Positions 31,632 through 39,541 of a stretch of 48,530 nucleotides of DNA are shown here, one piece after another (the stretch's first letter is position 1; each line of letters begins with the position of its first letter). The notes under the pieces are model-generated. The model saw only the letters and a program-made list of their open reading frames with translations. It did no database searches and was not told the origin of the DNA. Made by a program: the position numbers and the translations under genes. Origin of the DNA: Dehalococcoidia bacterium (GTDB taxonomy: Bacteria; Chloroflexota; Dehalococcoidia; Tepidiformales; Tepidiformaceae); assembly GCA_022827945.1 (NCBI GenBank), contig JAJEIT010000012.1:1-48530 (forward strand), written 5' to 3'.

Positions 31632-32758
31632 TTGCCGCCGCCGCTCTCGGGCGTCGGGGTGGGGGTCGGGGTCGGGGTCGGGGTTTCCTCGGGGTCGGTG
31701 AGCGGCTCCGGGTCATCGTCCACGCCGGTCGTCACCGTCCCCTCGGGGGTCGGCTCCGGCGTCGTCAGGGGCTCGGGATCCTCATCCACGCCCGTCGTGA
31801 CGGTCCCCTCGGCGTCCGGATCCCCGGGGTCGGTGAGCGCCTCCGGGTCATCGTCCACGCCGGTCGAGATCGTCGCCTCGGGCGTGGGCGTCGCCTCGGA
31901 GGCAGAGGGCTCCTCGGTCGCGGCGGGGGTCGCTTCAGGCGTCGGGGTGGCATCCGGGTCCGTGGGCGGGTCGGTGGCGCCCTCGTCGAGCGGCTTCACC
32001 TTGTTGGTGCTCACGGCGGCCGCCACCTCGGCGGCGTACGCCACCGCTTCCTCGGCCTCGGTGGCGAGCTCCTCCTCGGTGTCGGCGAGCACGACCTCGG
32101 CGGTCTCGCTGATGGAGCGCACCTTGGCCTGCTGCAGCGCGTCGAACGACTCCTCCTCGGCCAGCTCGCGAATGTCGTCCAGCTCGGCGGTGAAGCTGTC
32201 GATGTGGCCCTCGCTGAGGTTGCCGCGGGCGGCCAGCGCCTGGATCTCGTCGATACGCTCCTGCGCCAGGCGGATGCGCACGTTGATGCGCTCGTCGCCG
32301 CTGGCGAAGCGCACCTGGGCCTGCTCGGTGGCGCGCTTGAAGTTGTAGTTCCACTCGCCCGGCACCGATTCGCCGGCGGTGACGAAGCCGAAGGTGATGA
32401 CGCCGAGCATGGCCGCCACCGCCAGCACGCCCACCGAGGCGACGGCGGCGCCGAACTGGCCGAAGCGGGAAGGCTCGGGCAGGGGGTCGGGCGCGCCGCC
32501 GATGACGGGGGTGGCCGCGGCCAGCACCTTCGCCTTCAGGGAGCCCTCGAAGTAGTAGCTCGCCTCCTCCGCCTGGAGCGTGCCGCCGATGATCTGGCCG
32601 GTGGAGAGCAGCGGCTTCAGCCAGTCCCGCACCTCCTCGTCGTAGCGATCGAGGATGGCGGCGATCTCCAGGCCGTCCTCGTAGAGGGCGAGCGCCTCCG
32701 CGAAGATCTCGGCCTGCGGGTCAGGCGTGCGGCGGAAGAGGTCCATGAACCGCATCAT
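31628..32758 (-). CDS. DUF5667 membrane protein with C-terminal repeats
   Basis: The 376-residue protein starts MMRFMDLFRRTPDPQAE. A cytoplasmic N-terminus of about 100 residues is followed by one membrane helix (about 103-128) and an extracellular helical DUF5667-like domain (FKRATEQAQVRFASGDERI, with many Glu/Ala heptads). The C-terminus holds three repeats of about 22 residues with the core TTGVDDDPEPLTDP and a Thr-Pro tail. It overlaps the sigma-factor stop (ATGA), so it is probably the membrane partner or anti-sigma factor. The repeats may act as a surface stalk. Confidence 0.8.
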   Translation of the reverse strand: MMRFMDLFRRTPDPQAEIFAEALALYEDGLEIAAILDRYDEEVRDWLKPLLSTGQIIGGTLQAEEASYYFEGSLKAKVLAAATPVIGGAPDPLPEPSRFGQFGAAVASVGVLAVAAMLGVITFGFVTAGESVPGEWNYNFKRATEQAQVRFASGDERINVRIRLAQERIDEIQALAARGNLSEGHIDSFTAELDDIRELAEEESFDALQQAKVRSISETAEVVLADTEEELATEAEEAVAYAAEVAAAVSTNKVKPLDEGATDPPTDPDATPTPEATPAATEEPSASEATPTPEATISTGVDDDPEALTDPGDPDAEGTVTTGVDEDPEPLTTPEPTPEGTVTTGVDDDPEPLTDPEETPTPTPTPTPTPESGGGN

Positions 32759-33315
32759 TCCTCAGCGACCATCCCTTGCAGCTTCGCGATGGCCTTGTGC
32801 TGGAGCACCTTCACGTTGTTCTCGGTCTTGCCCAGGGCGAACGCCGTCTCGGCCACGGAGAGGCCCGCGCCGAAGCGCAGCGAGATCACGTCGCGCTGGG
32901 CGGGCGGCAGCTTGGCCGTCGCCTCGCGCACCACTTCGATGGTCGCCTGCAGCTCGTAGTCGGCCACATGGTCCTGGCGGTCGTCGGGAATCGTCTCGGA
33001 GAGCTGGGCGGGGACGCCGCGCCGGCGCTGCCGGCGCGCATGCGAGACCACCTCGTTGCGGGCGATGCGGAAGACCCACGCCCCGAAGGGGAGCCCCCGC
33101 CACTCGAACTTCTTCAGGTTCGCGACGAGCTTGAGGAAGACCTCCTCGGTCACGTCCTCGGCGTCCTGCGTCGAGCGCACGCGCCCGGCCACGTAGCGAT
33201 ACACGCGCGGGAAGTAGAAGGTGTAGAGGGTTCCCAGCGCTTCCTGGTCGCCAGACTGGGCCTGTTCGACGACCAAGCGCTCGTCGAAGTCCGGAGCAAG
33301 CTCGCTGGGCGCCAT
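32755..33315 (-). CDS. ECF-type RNA polymerase sigma factor
   Basis: About 186 residues from ATG 33315 (MAPSELAPDFDERLVV). Region 2 includes YTFYFPRVYRYVAGRVRSTQ and VFLKLVANLKKFEW; region 4 has LPPAQRDVISLRFGAGLSVAETAFALGKT shortened in my reading, with the helix-turn-helix near residues 140-175. It likely directs RNA polymerase to a stress or envelope regulon, controlled by the co-translated DUF5667 protein. A promoter with TTGCGC and TATGCT lies about 60-90 bp upstream, back-to-back with pyrG. Confidence 0.9.
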   Translation of the reverse strand: MAPSELAPDFDERLVVEQAQSGDQEALGTLYTFYFPRVYRYVAGRVRSTQDAEDVTEEVFLKLVANLKKFEWRGLPFGAWVFRIARNEVVSHARRQRRRGVPAQLSETIPDDRQDHVADYELQATIEVVREATAKLPPAQRDVISLRFGAGLSVAETAFALGKTENNVKVLQHKAIAKLQGMVAEE

Positions 33316-33376
33316 CGGTTCCACACACACTCCCAGTGCGCGCCGTTCCCACAGCGCGCCCCCACCACTCCATGCG

Positions 33377-33406
33377 AGCATAGTGAGCCGCCCCGCTAGA
33401 GCGCAA
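33377..33406 (-). promoter_or_regulatory. Promoter of the sigma factor-DUF5667 operon
   Basis: Minus strand TTGCGC (33406-33401), 18 bp and TATGCT (33382-33377). The resulting leader is about 55 nt to the ATG at 33315. Confidence 0.55.
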
Positions 33407-33463
33407 CATACCCGTGATAACGCCCGCGGCGTGTAAAGGTTACTCGCGGACCGCCCCCGCTCG

Positions 33464-33493
33464 TTGACTGCCTTCCGGCCTCACTCGTAGCAT
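33464..33493 (+). promoter_or_regulatory. Promoter of pyrG
   Basis: TTGACT (33464-33469), 18 bp, TAGCAT (33488-33493), followed by a leader with AGGAG at 33513-33517 before the ATG at 33522. Unlike many neighbours, pyrG is leadered. Confidence 0.65.
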
Positions 33494-33521
33494 TCGGGGA
33501 GCAATCACCCGCAGGAGTGGC

Positions 33522-35159
33522 ATGGCCAAGTTCATCTTCGTCACCGGCGGCGTGGTCAGCGGCGTCGGCAAAGGCATCACAACCGCCAGTATCGGGCGCC
33601 TGCTCAAGTCCCGCGGAATCTCCGTCACCGTTCAAAAGCTCGACCCCTACCTCAATGTCGACCCCGGCACCATGTCGCCCTACCAGCACGGCGAGGTGTT
33701 CGTGACGGCCGACGGGGCGGAGACGGACCTCGACCTCGGCCACTACGAGCGCTTCCTCGACCAGGACCTCTCCGCCGCCTGCTCCGTCACCAGCGGCCAG
33801 GTCTACCGCGCGGTGCTCGACCGCGAGCGCCACGGGGACTACCTGGGCGGCACGATCCAGGCCGTTCCCCACCTGACGAACGAGATCAAGGCGCGCATCC
33901 ACGCCGCCGCCGAGGCGAGCAACGCCGAGGTCATCATCTGCGAGGTGGGCGGCACCGTCGGCGACATCGAGGGCCAGACGTTCATCGAGGCGATGCGCCA
34001 GATCCGCCACGACGTCCCCGCCGACGACTTCCTCAGCGTGCACGTCACCTTCCTGCCCTTCATCGGGGCCACGGGCGAGCTGAAGACGAAGCCGACGCAG
34101 CACTCCGTGAGCGAGCTGCGCTCGATGGGCATCCAGCCGGACGCCATCCTCGCCCGCAGCGACCACCCCGTGCCGGGCGACATCTGCAACAAGATCGCGG
34201 ACTTCTGCGACGTCGATCCCCGCGCCGTCATCGCCCTCGAGACGGTCGACACGATCTACGCCGTCCCCCTCATCCTCGAGGGGCGCGGCCTGGGCGACTT
34301 CGTGCTCGAACGGCTGGGGCTGAAGGCAAGGGCGCACGACCTGACCGCCTGGGAGGCGATGGTCGAGCGCCAGCGCAACCCCGCGCGCGACCTCGAGGTC
34401 GCGATCGTCGGCAAGTACGTCGAGCTGCAGGACGCCTACCTCTCGGTGAAGGAGGCGCTCGTGCACGCCGGCATCGCGCACGACGCCGAGGTCAGCATCC
34501 GCTGGGTGCACGCCGAGGACCTGGAGACGCGCGCCGCCGAGGCCGTGCTCGCCGACGTCGACGGGATCGTGGTGCCGGGGGGCTTCGGAGAACGAGGCTG
34601 GGAGGGGAAGATCGCCGCCGCCCGCCACGCGCGCGAGAACGGCATCCCCTACCTCGGGCTCTGCCTGGGCCTGCAAGTGATGGTCACCGAGTTCGCGCGC
34701 AACGTGTGCGGCTGGGACGGGGCCAACTCGACGGAGTTCGACCCGGAATCGCCCTTCCCCGTCATCAGCCTGCTCGAGGAGCAGGAGGGCGTCGTCGCCA
34801 AGGGCGGCACGATGCGGCTGGGCTGGTACCCCTGCCGCCTGCGCCCCGGGAGCCTCGCCGCGGGGACGTACGACGAAGGTCTCGTGAACGAGCGCCACCG
34901 CCACCGCTGGGAGCTGAACAACCGCTTCCGCGACGAGATGGAGGCCGCCGGCCTCACGGTCGCGGGCACCTCGCCCGACGGGACGCTGGCGGAGATCGCG
35001 GAGGTGGCGGACCACCCCTTCATGCTGGGGACGCAGTTCCACCCCGAGCTGCAGAGCCGCCCCAACCGGCCCCATCCCCTCTTCCACGGCTTCGTGAACA
35101 CCGCTCTCGCCCGCCGCACCCCCCAGAGCGAGACCACCCCCGTCGTCGCCGCCGGCTAG
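33522..35159 (+). CDS. pyrG: CTP synthase
   Basis: The 545-residue enzyme aminates UTP to CTP with glutamine. The N-terminal synthetase domain begins MAKFIFVTGGVVSGVGKGIT with its P-loop and has LDPYLNVDPGTMSPYQHGEV. The C-terminal glutamine amidotransferase has the catalytic triad Cys in YLGLCLGLQVMV and the final LGTQFHPELQSRP with His and Glu. The length matches the family. The following gene starts at the last base of its stop codon. Confidence 0.97.
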   Translation: MAKFIFVTGGVVSGVGKGITTASIGRLLKSRGISVTVQKLDPYLNVDPGTMSPYQHGEVFVTADGAETDLDLGHYERFLDQDLSAACSVTSGQVYRAVLDRERHGDYLGGTIQAVPHLTNEIKARIHAAAEASNAEVIICEVGGTVGDIEGQTFIEAMRQIRHDVPADDFLSVHVTFLPFIGATGELKTKPTQHSVSELRSMGIQPDAILARSDHPVPGDICNKIADFCDVDPRAVIALETVDTIYAVPLILEGRGLGDFVLERLGLKARAHDLTAWEAMVERQRNPARDLEVAIVGKYVELQDAYLSVKEALVHAGIAHDAEVSIRWVHAEDLETRAAEAVLADVDGIVVPGGFGERGWEGKIAAARHARENGIPYLGLCLGLQVMVTEFARNVCGWDGANSTEFDPESPFPVISLLEEQEGVVAKGGTMRLGWYPCRLRPGSLAAGTYDEGLVNERHRHRWELNNRFRDEMEAAGLTVAGTSPDGTLAEIAEVADHPFMLGTQFHPELQSRPNRPHPLFHGFVNTALARRTPQSETTPVVAAG

Positions 35160-35623
35160 TGGACGCCTGGCGCATCGTTCACATCCTCGCCCTGCTCTGG
35201 ATGGGCGCAGGACTGGGCGCGACCTACCCCCTGATCGTGCGCGCCTGGCTCTCGAAGGACGTCCAGTTCCAGATGTACGCCCTCGTCGAAGCCGCCAACA
35301 ATGAGACGCGCGTGCTCCTGCCGGGGGCCATGCTCTCGGGCGCGACCGGCTTCTTCTGGGGCGTGGCCGAGTACGACTTCATCCGCGACGGCTGGCTGGC
35401 GGCGCTCACGGGCCTGTTCGTGTTCTTCTGGCTGGTCTGCCTGCCCCTCATGGGCTTCGGCCTGCGGCGCGCGCGCACGGCCGCGCTCATCGCCGCCCGC
35501 GACGGCGAGGTAACGGACGAACTCCGCGAGATCCTCGACGACCGCGTCCCCCTCGTGTTCGGCACGGCCCTCGTCCTGAGCGTCCCGTTGATGGCCTGGC
35601 TGGCCATCTTCAAGCCGTTCTAG
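35159..35623 (+). CDS. DUF2269-like four-helix membrane protein
   Basis: A 154-residue protein starting at GTG 35159, one base into the pyrG stop (TAGTG). Four membrane helices are evident: about 5-25 (IVHILALLWMGAGLGATY), 50-70, 80-102 (LTGLFVFFWLVCLPLMGFG) and 130-150. The pattern resembles the DUF2269 family of unknown role. The overlap suggests translational coupling to pyrG, but no functional link is known. Confidence 0.75.
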   Translation: MDAWRIVHILALLWMGAGLGATYPLIVRAWLSKDVQFQMYALVEAANNETRVLLPGAMLSGATGFFWGVAEYDFIRDGWLAALTGLFVFFWLVCLPLMGFGLRRARTAALIAARDGEVTDELREILDDRVPLVFGTALVLSVPLMAWLAIFKPF

Positions 35624-35645
35624 GACGGTGGCCGGTGGTCGGTGG

Positions 35646-35765
35646 CCCACTCAGCGGCGCGATAGCGACGCGCTCCACTCAGCGATGGCGCGCAGCGCCG
35701 AGCGCTCTCCTCAGGCGGGCGGCAGCCCGCCGCTCCACTCAGCGAGCGCAGCGAGTGCTCTCCTA
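35646..35765 (+). repeat. Palindromic linker-arm repeat array D
   Basis: Linkers CCACTCAG, CGCTCCACTCAG, CGCTCTCCTCAG, CGCTCCACTCAG and a terminal TGCTCTCCTA separate arms such as GCGGGC..GCCCGC. The last CTA (35763-35765) is the reverse of the portal-protein stop codon. It is the largest array after A and B and occupies most of the gap between the DUF2269-like gene and the portal gene. Confidence 0.8.
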
Positions 35766-37073
35766 CCCCGGCAGCGCGGCGCGCTCCTCCTGGACGCGCG
35801 CCCATTCGGCTTCGGGGTCCTCGGAGCCGAGGCGTTCGGCGGCGGTTCGGCGGGAGCGGATGCCCGCCTCGACGAGCGAGCGCTCGTCGGCGACCTGGCG
35901 GGAGCGGTCGGCGGGGAGGACGGGGCCCCACAGCGCCTCCGCCTGCAGGCCGTCGATGGGCAGCCCCTCGTAGCGCGCGAGCAGGCGCAGGGCGAGCATC
36001 GCGCGGCGCTCGTAGACGGGCGTGCGGATGAGCCGCTTGCGCGCGACCTTCCGCGCCACCGGGTCGAGCTCGACGTTGAGGGCGACGCCGCTCAGGCCCG
36101 CGGGGTTCTGCCCGAAGGCCGTGCGAGGGGACTCCCCGAGGTCGTGCAGGGTGCGGTAGACGAGGTCGATGTAGTCGCGGTGGAGGGCGGCTCCGCCGCC
36201 CTGCAGCAGGTCGAGCAGGTAGGCGCGGGCGCGCTCCGGCACCTCCCACACGGCCCCCGGCTCGACAGCGATGTCCTGCGACCCGGCCACGCCCTCGAGC
36301 ACGGCGATGGGATTGCCCGAAAGCTCCAGTATCTGGCTGAGCTGGCTGAAGGCGCGGTTCAGCTCGCGGTTCGGTTCGGCCAGCGGCCCGATGTCGCTTG
36401 AGCCCCACGGCTGCTTCGGCTCACTCACGTTGGGGAAGACGACGAAGGGAATGAACCCGTACGGGTTCTCCTCGCGGCGCTCCAGCTCCGGCCCGCGCCA
36501 CAGCTCGAACGTCTCCGCCGTCCAGCGCTCCGTCACGACGTTGTCGACGGCCGAGGGGGAGAGGGGCAGGGTGGACGTGGGGAGGGGCGCGTCGCCGGCG
36601 GCGTACTGCGAGGCGACCGCCTCGATGCGCGAGGCGTCGTCGGGGGCGCGCCAGACGAAGACGCCTTGCACGTCGGGCGCGGAGATGCGCACGCGTCCCT
36701 CGTCCACGTCCCACGTGACCTTGTAGGCGCCGTCGCCGAGCACGGCGCAGTCGAGCTCCGTCTCGAAGTCGAGCCGCTCGAGCCCGTTCGCCGCTTCGAC
36801 GGCGCGCCAGGCCTGCTCGGCTGCCCGCGCGCGCTCGACGGCAGCGCGGTCGAGCGGGTCGAGCGGACGGACCTGGAGGGCGTGTCCTTCGAACAGGTAG
36901 CTCGTGATCTTGTCGACGAACGCCCTCGCGTAGTTGAGCACGAGGCGGCGCTCGCCGCGGCGGGCGCGTCCCGCCCACTGGTCGCCCTCGTAGAAGGCGA
37001 GGTGCTCGCGGTAGCGGCGCAGGCGGTCCTGGTCGAGGGCGCGGAGCTGGAGGGGGAAGGGGGTGGCCGTCAC
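35763..37073 (-). CDS. Phage portal protein (SPP1 gp6 type)
   Basis: The 436-residue protein starts at GTG 37073, with CGGAG upstream. RRYREHLAFYEGDQW and LVLNYARAFVDKITSYLFEG are the classical N-terminal signature of SPP1-like portals, the ring through which DNA enters the head. The middle has NPYGFIPFVVFPN and PNRELNRAFSQLSQILELSG, the C-terminus a tail of clip/crown helices. The frame is complete and the length is normal for the family. It is flanked by a host DUF2269-like gene and clpS, with no other phage gene adjacent; the stop abuts array D. Confidence 0.88.
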   Translation of the reverse strand: MTATPFPLQLRALDQDRLRRYREHLAFYEGDQWAGRARRGERRLVLNYARAFVDKITSYLFEGHALQVRPLDPLDRAAVERARAAEQAWRAVEAANGLERLDFETELDCAVLGDGAYKVTWDVDEGRVRISAPDVQGVFVWRAPDDASRIEAVASQYAAGDAPLPTSTLPLSPSAVDNVVTERWTAETFELWRGPELERREENPYGFIPFVVFPNVSEPKQPWGSSDIGPLAEPNRELNRAFSQLSQILELSGNPIAVLEGVAGSQDIAVEPGAVWEVPERARAYLLDLLQGGGAALHRDYIDLVYRTLHDLGESPRTAFGQNPAGLSGVALNVELDPVARKVARKRLIRTPVYERRAMLALRLLARYEGLPIDGLQAEALWGPVLPADRSRQVADERSLVEAGIRSRRTAAERLGSEDPEAEWARVQEERAALPG

Positions 37074-37091
37074 GGGCGAACTCCGGGGGAA

Positions 37092-37136
37092 GGGATTGCG
37101 CGAACCGTGGCGCTCCCGTGCGCGATCGCGAATCCC
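37092..37136. other. Inverted repeat between portal and clpS starts
   Basis: GGGATT-G-CGCGA (37092-37103) pairs with TCGCG-AATCCC (37126-37136). It lies in the divergent promoter region of the portal and clpS genes and could be an operator or RNA hairpin. Confidence 0.4.
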
Positions 37137-37156
37137 CCGGTGGCAGCGGGCGCGTC

Positions 37157-37186
37157 TTGCCGCTCGCCGGGGCCGCTCGCTACAGT
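37157..37186 (+). promoter_or_regulatory. Leaderless promoter of clpS
   Basis: TTGCCG (37157-37162), 18 bp, TACAGT (37181-37186), six bases before the GTG start at 37193. Confidence 0.6.
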
Positions 37187-37192
37187 GCTTGC

Positions 37193-37516
37193 GTGACCAC
37201 CCCCAGCCTCCCCGAGGTCGTCGACCAGCCCGAGGTCGAGGAAGAACTCGAGCAGCCCTGCCACCTCATCCTGCTCGACGACGACAGCCACACCTACCAG
37301 TACGTCATCCGCATGCTGGGCGACCTCTTCGGCTACTCGCGCGAGAAGGCGTTCGGAATCGCCTCGGTCGTCGACAGCCAGGGCCAGGCGATCCTGATGA
37401 CGGCCGCGAAGGACGAGTGCCTGCTGAAGCAGGACCAGATCCACGCCTACGGACCGGACCCGCTGATGGAGATCAGCGTGGGCAGCATGTCGGCGATCGT
37501 CGAGCCGGCAGTGTAG
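37193..37516 (+). CDS. clpS: ATP-dependent Clp protease adaptor ClpS
   Basis: The 107-residue adaptor hands N-degron substrates to the ClpAP/ClpCP protease. After a disordered acidic N-terminus it has the core LILLDDDSHTYQYVIRMLGDLF, with the DDxxHT substrate pocket, and the C-terminal LKQDQIHAYGPDPLM. The start at GTG 37193 fits the leaderless promoter. It is not next to a clpA or clpC gene. Confidence 0.9.
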   Translation: MTTPSLPEVVDQPEVEEELEQPCHLILLDDDSHTYQYVIRMLGDLFGYSREKAFGIASVVDSQGQAILMTAAKDECLLKQDQIHAYGPDPLMEISVGSMSAIVEPAV

Positions 37517-37563
37517 GCGCGACGGGATTCCGCCAGGGGGTACCATGAACGCAGGGAAGGGCC

Positions 37564-37839
37564 ATGCTTGAACCCACTGAAGTCGAGGCCCGCGACGGCC
37601 ACCGGTTGTGGCTTCGTTACTCCGACGGCACGGCCGGCGAGGTAGACCTGTCGCGACTGGCGGGAAAAGGCGTGTTCGCCGCGTGGAGCGAGCCGGGGTT
37701 CTTCGAGCGAGTGCACATTGCGCCGCACCGCGCTATCGCCTGGAGCGACGACCTGGAGCTGTGTGCGGACGCGCTCTACCTGGAGCTCACCGGCAAGTCC
37801 TTCGACGAACTCCCCACCGAAGTGGCGGTCGATGCCTGA
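37564..37839 (+). CDS. DUF2442 family protein
   Basis: The 91-residue protein has the DUF2442 layout (YSDGTAGEVDLSRLAGKG, then AIAWSDDLELCADALYLELTG). The family often pairs with DUF4160 proteins in toxin-antitoxin-like two-gene units. TACCAT near 37540 and GGAAGG before the ATG support its own transcript. The stop overlaps the DUF4160 start by eight bases. Confidence 0.85.
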   Translation: MLEPTEVEARDGHRLWLRYSDGTAGEVDLSRLAGKGVFAAWSEPGFFERVHIAPHRAIAWSDDLELCADALYLELTGKSFDELPTEVAVDA

Positions 37840-38092
37840 AGTCTGTCGCTTCTATGGCATCGTCATTCGCATCTACACCGACGACCACTCCCCACCACAC
37901 TTCCACGCCGTCTACGGCGAACATGAGGCGCTGGTCGGAATTGAGAACCTTGAGTTTGTGCGAGGCGCCCTTCCGGGGCGCGCCCGCCGGCTTGTGATGG
38001 AGTGGGCATCGCTTCACCGTTCCGAGCTTCGGGACGCCTGGCAGCGGGCTCGCAACCTTGAGCCCCCCGGCAAGATCGCTCCGCTGGAGTAG
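37832..38092 (+). CDS. DUF4160 family protein
   Basis: The 86-residue protein contains YTDDHSPPHFHAVYGEHEA, with the PPHFHA motif of DUF4160. Start ATG 37832 lies inside the preceding DUF2442 gene (eight-base overlap), which means tight co-expression. The pair resembles a toxin-antitoxin module, although the biochemical role of either partner is unproven. Confidence 0.85.
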   Translation: MPEVCRFYGIVIRIYTDDHSPPHFHAVYGEHEALVGIENLEFVRGALPGRARRLVMEWASLHRSELRDAWQRARNLEPPGKIAPLE

Positions 38093-38111
38093 CCCCGCCG
38101 CGCGGGAACTC

Positions 38112-38134
38112 GTAACCCGCCGGTAACACGAAAC
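38112..38134 (+). promoter_or_regulatory. GTAAC-n6-GTAAC-n2-GAAAC box before the GlnR-like gene
   Basis: GTAAC (38112-38116), six bases, GTAAC (38123-38127), two bases, GAAAC (38130-38134). The GTAAC copies have the 11-bp period of GlnR half-sites, and the box lies about 26 bp before the TATACT (-10) of the regulator. Its GTAACACGAA core is also found before glnA. Confidence 0.55.
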
Positions 38135-38172
38135 GCGATGGCAGAACGCTTCCCCTGCCTATACTGGGGTTC

Positions 38173-38832
38173 GTGAACGCCGTACTGATTGTCAGCGGCC
38201 AGCCGGATCTGCTCGCCCTTACCCCGGAGCTGGAGGAGGCGGGCCTGAGCACGACCGTGCTCGAACCCGCCCGCCTGGGAGACATCGAGCGCGACTTCAC
38301 CGGCGTGCTCCTGCTCGACCTGCGCGATCTCTCCAACGTCGCCATCGACCGGCTGGCCGCGGCCTCGGGCGAGCACGAGCTCGTGCTCGTGTACGCGTGC
38401 GGAGAGGACCAGCTGGACCGCATGCCCTTCGACTCGCCCGCCGACGACTTCATCGTGCTGCCCGCCACCCATGGCGAGCTGCGCCGCCGGGTCGAGCGCG
38501 CCCTCTACCGCCGCCACGGCATCGACACCGAGAACTTCGTGCGCTGCGGCGCCCTTACCATCGACCTCGCCAACTACCGCGTGACCGTGGCGGGCGAGTC
38601 GGTCGTGCTCACGTTCAAGGAGTACGAACTCCTCCGCTATCTCGCCATGAACGCGGGCCGCGTCTCCACGCGCGAGCAGCTGCTGAACCGCGTCTGGGGC
38701 TACGACTACTTCGGCGGCGCACGCACGGTCGACGTCCACATCCGGCGCATCCGCTCGAAGATCGAGATCCACGGCCACACGTTCATCGAGACCGTGCGCA
38801 ACGTGGGCTACCGGCTGGTCGCTTCCGGCTGA
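38173..38832 (+). CDS. Orphan OmpR-family response regulator, GlnR-like
   Basis: The 219-residue protein has a degenerate receiver: the N-terminal acidic pair is missing, Asp49 remains in LLLDLRDL, and the usual Lys is replaced in FIVLPATH. The C-terminal winged helix (about 125-217) reads LTFKEYELLRYLAMNAGRVS and VWGYDYFGGARTVDVHIRRIRSKI in short form, closely resembling actinobacterial GlnR, an atypical regulator of glnA and amt. No histidine kinase is adjacent. TATACT ends seven bases before the GTG. I infer phosphorylation-independent control of nitrogen genes. Confidence 0.85.
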   Translation: MNAVLIVSGQPDLLALTPELEEAGLSTTVLEPARLGDIERDFTGVLLLDLRDLSNVAIDRLAAASGEHELVLVYACGEDQLDRMPFDSPADDFIVLPATHGELRRRVERALYRRHGIDTENFVRCGALTIDLANYRVTVAGESVVLTFKEYELLRYLAMNAGRVSTREQLLNRVWGYDYFGGARTVDVHIRRIRSKIEIHGHTFIETVRNVGYRLVASG

Positions 38833-38895
38833 GGCGCGAACCCGGGTGACAGGCGCGCCTTCCCGCTCGGGCGGGGCCGCGCCACCGTGGCCCCC

Positions 38896-39498
38896 ATGAC
38901 GACGACGACCCTGCCCGACATCCGTGACCGCGTCCGCAGCGACCTGCGCGACCTCGACCCTGAGGCCGCCCGCTGGAGCGACGCCGAGCTTGACCGGCAC
39001 ATCTCCCGCGCCCTCGCCGACGTGAGCCTGGCGGCGCCCGCCGAGGCGACGACGATCGTCGCCACGACCCCCGGCAGCCGCGAGCTCACGACCGCCGTGC
39101 TGCCCAACTTCCTCGCGCTGGAGTCGGTGGAGCTGCCCATCGACACGTTCTCCCGCCGCCACGTCCCTTTCTCGGTCTGGGCGGAGACGATCACGCTGGA
39201 GCCACCGGCGCCGCCGAAGGGCGAGCGCGCACGGCTGCGCTACCTCGCCCGCCACACGCTCGACGACCAGGGCACGACGCTTCCGGAAGCGCTCGAGGAC
39301 GTGCTCGCGACGGGCGCCGCCGGACATGCCGCGATCGCCTGGGCCGCCTACGCGATCGACCGGCTGACGGCGGGCGACGACGTTGCCGAGCGCTTCCGCC
39401 TCTGGGGCGAGGGGCGCCTGCGCAGCTTCCGCGAGCAGCTCCGGGAGCAGGAACGCCCGCGCCGGGTGCGGAGCCGGAGGCCGGCCGCCACCGACTGA
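38896..39498 (+). CDS. Phage head-tail connector-like protein
   Basis: About 200 residues from ATG 38896 (GTG 38887 is an alternative). It starts TLPDIRDRVRSDLRDLD and has ARWSDAELDRHISRALAD, the pattern of phage gp6-like/adaptor proteins that bind under the portal. The rest is mixed, with an Arg-rich C-terminus (RPRRVRSRRPAATD). No other phage gene is adjacent; the GlnR-like regulator and LysM gene flank it. The fold assignment is moderate, as such proteins are divergent. Confidence 0.6.
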   Translation: MTTTTLPDIRDRVRSDLRDLDPEAARWSDAELDRHISRALADVSLAAPAEATTIVATTPGSRELTTAVLPNFLALESVELPIDTFSRRHVPFSVWAETITLEPPAPPKGERARLRYLARHTLDDQGTTLPEALEDVLATGAAGHAAIAWAAYAIDRLTAGDDVAERFRLWGEGRLRSFREQLREQERPRRVRSRRPAATD

Positions 39499-39541
39499 CC
39501 GGACGGGCGCGAGGGCGGCGGTGGGTGGTAGGCTCGCCGCT

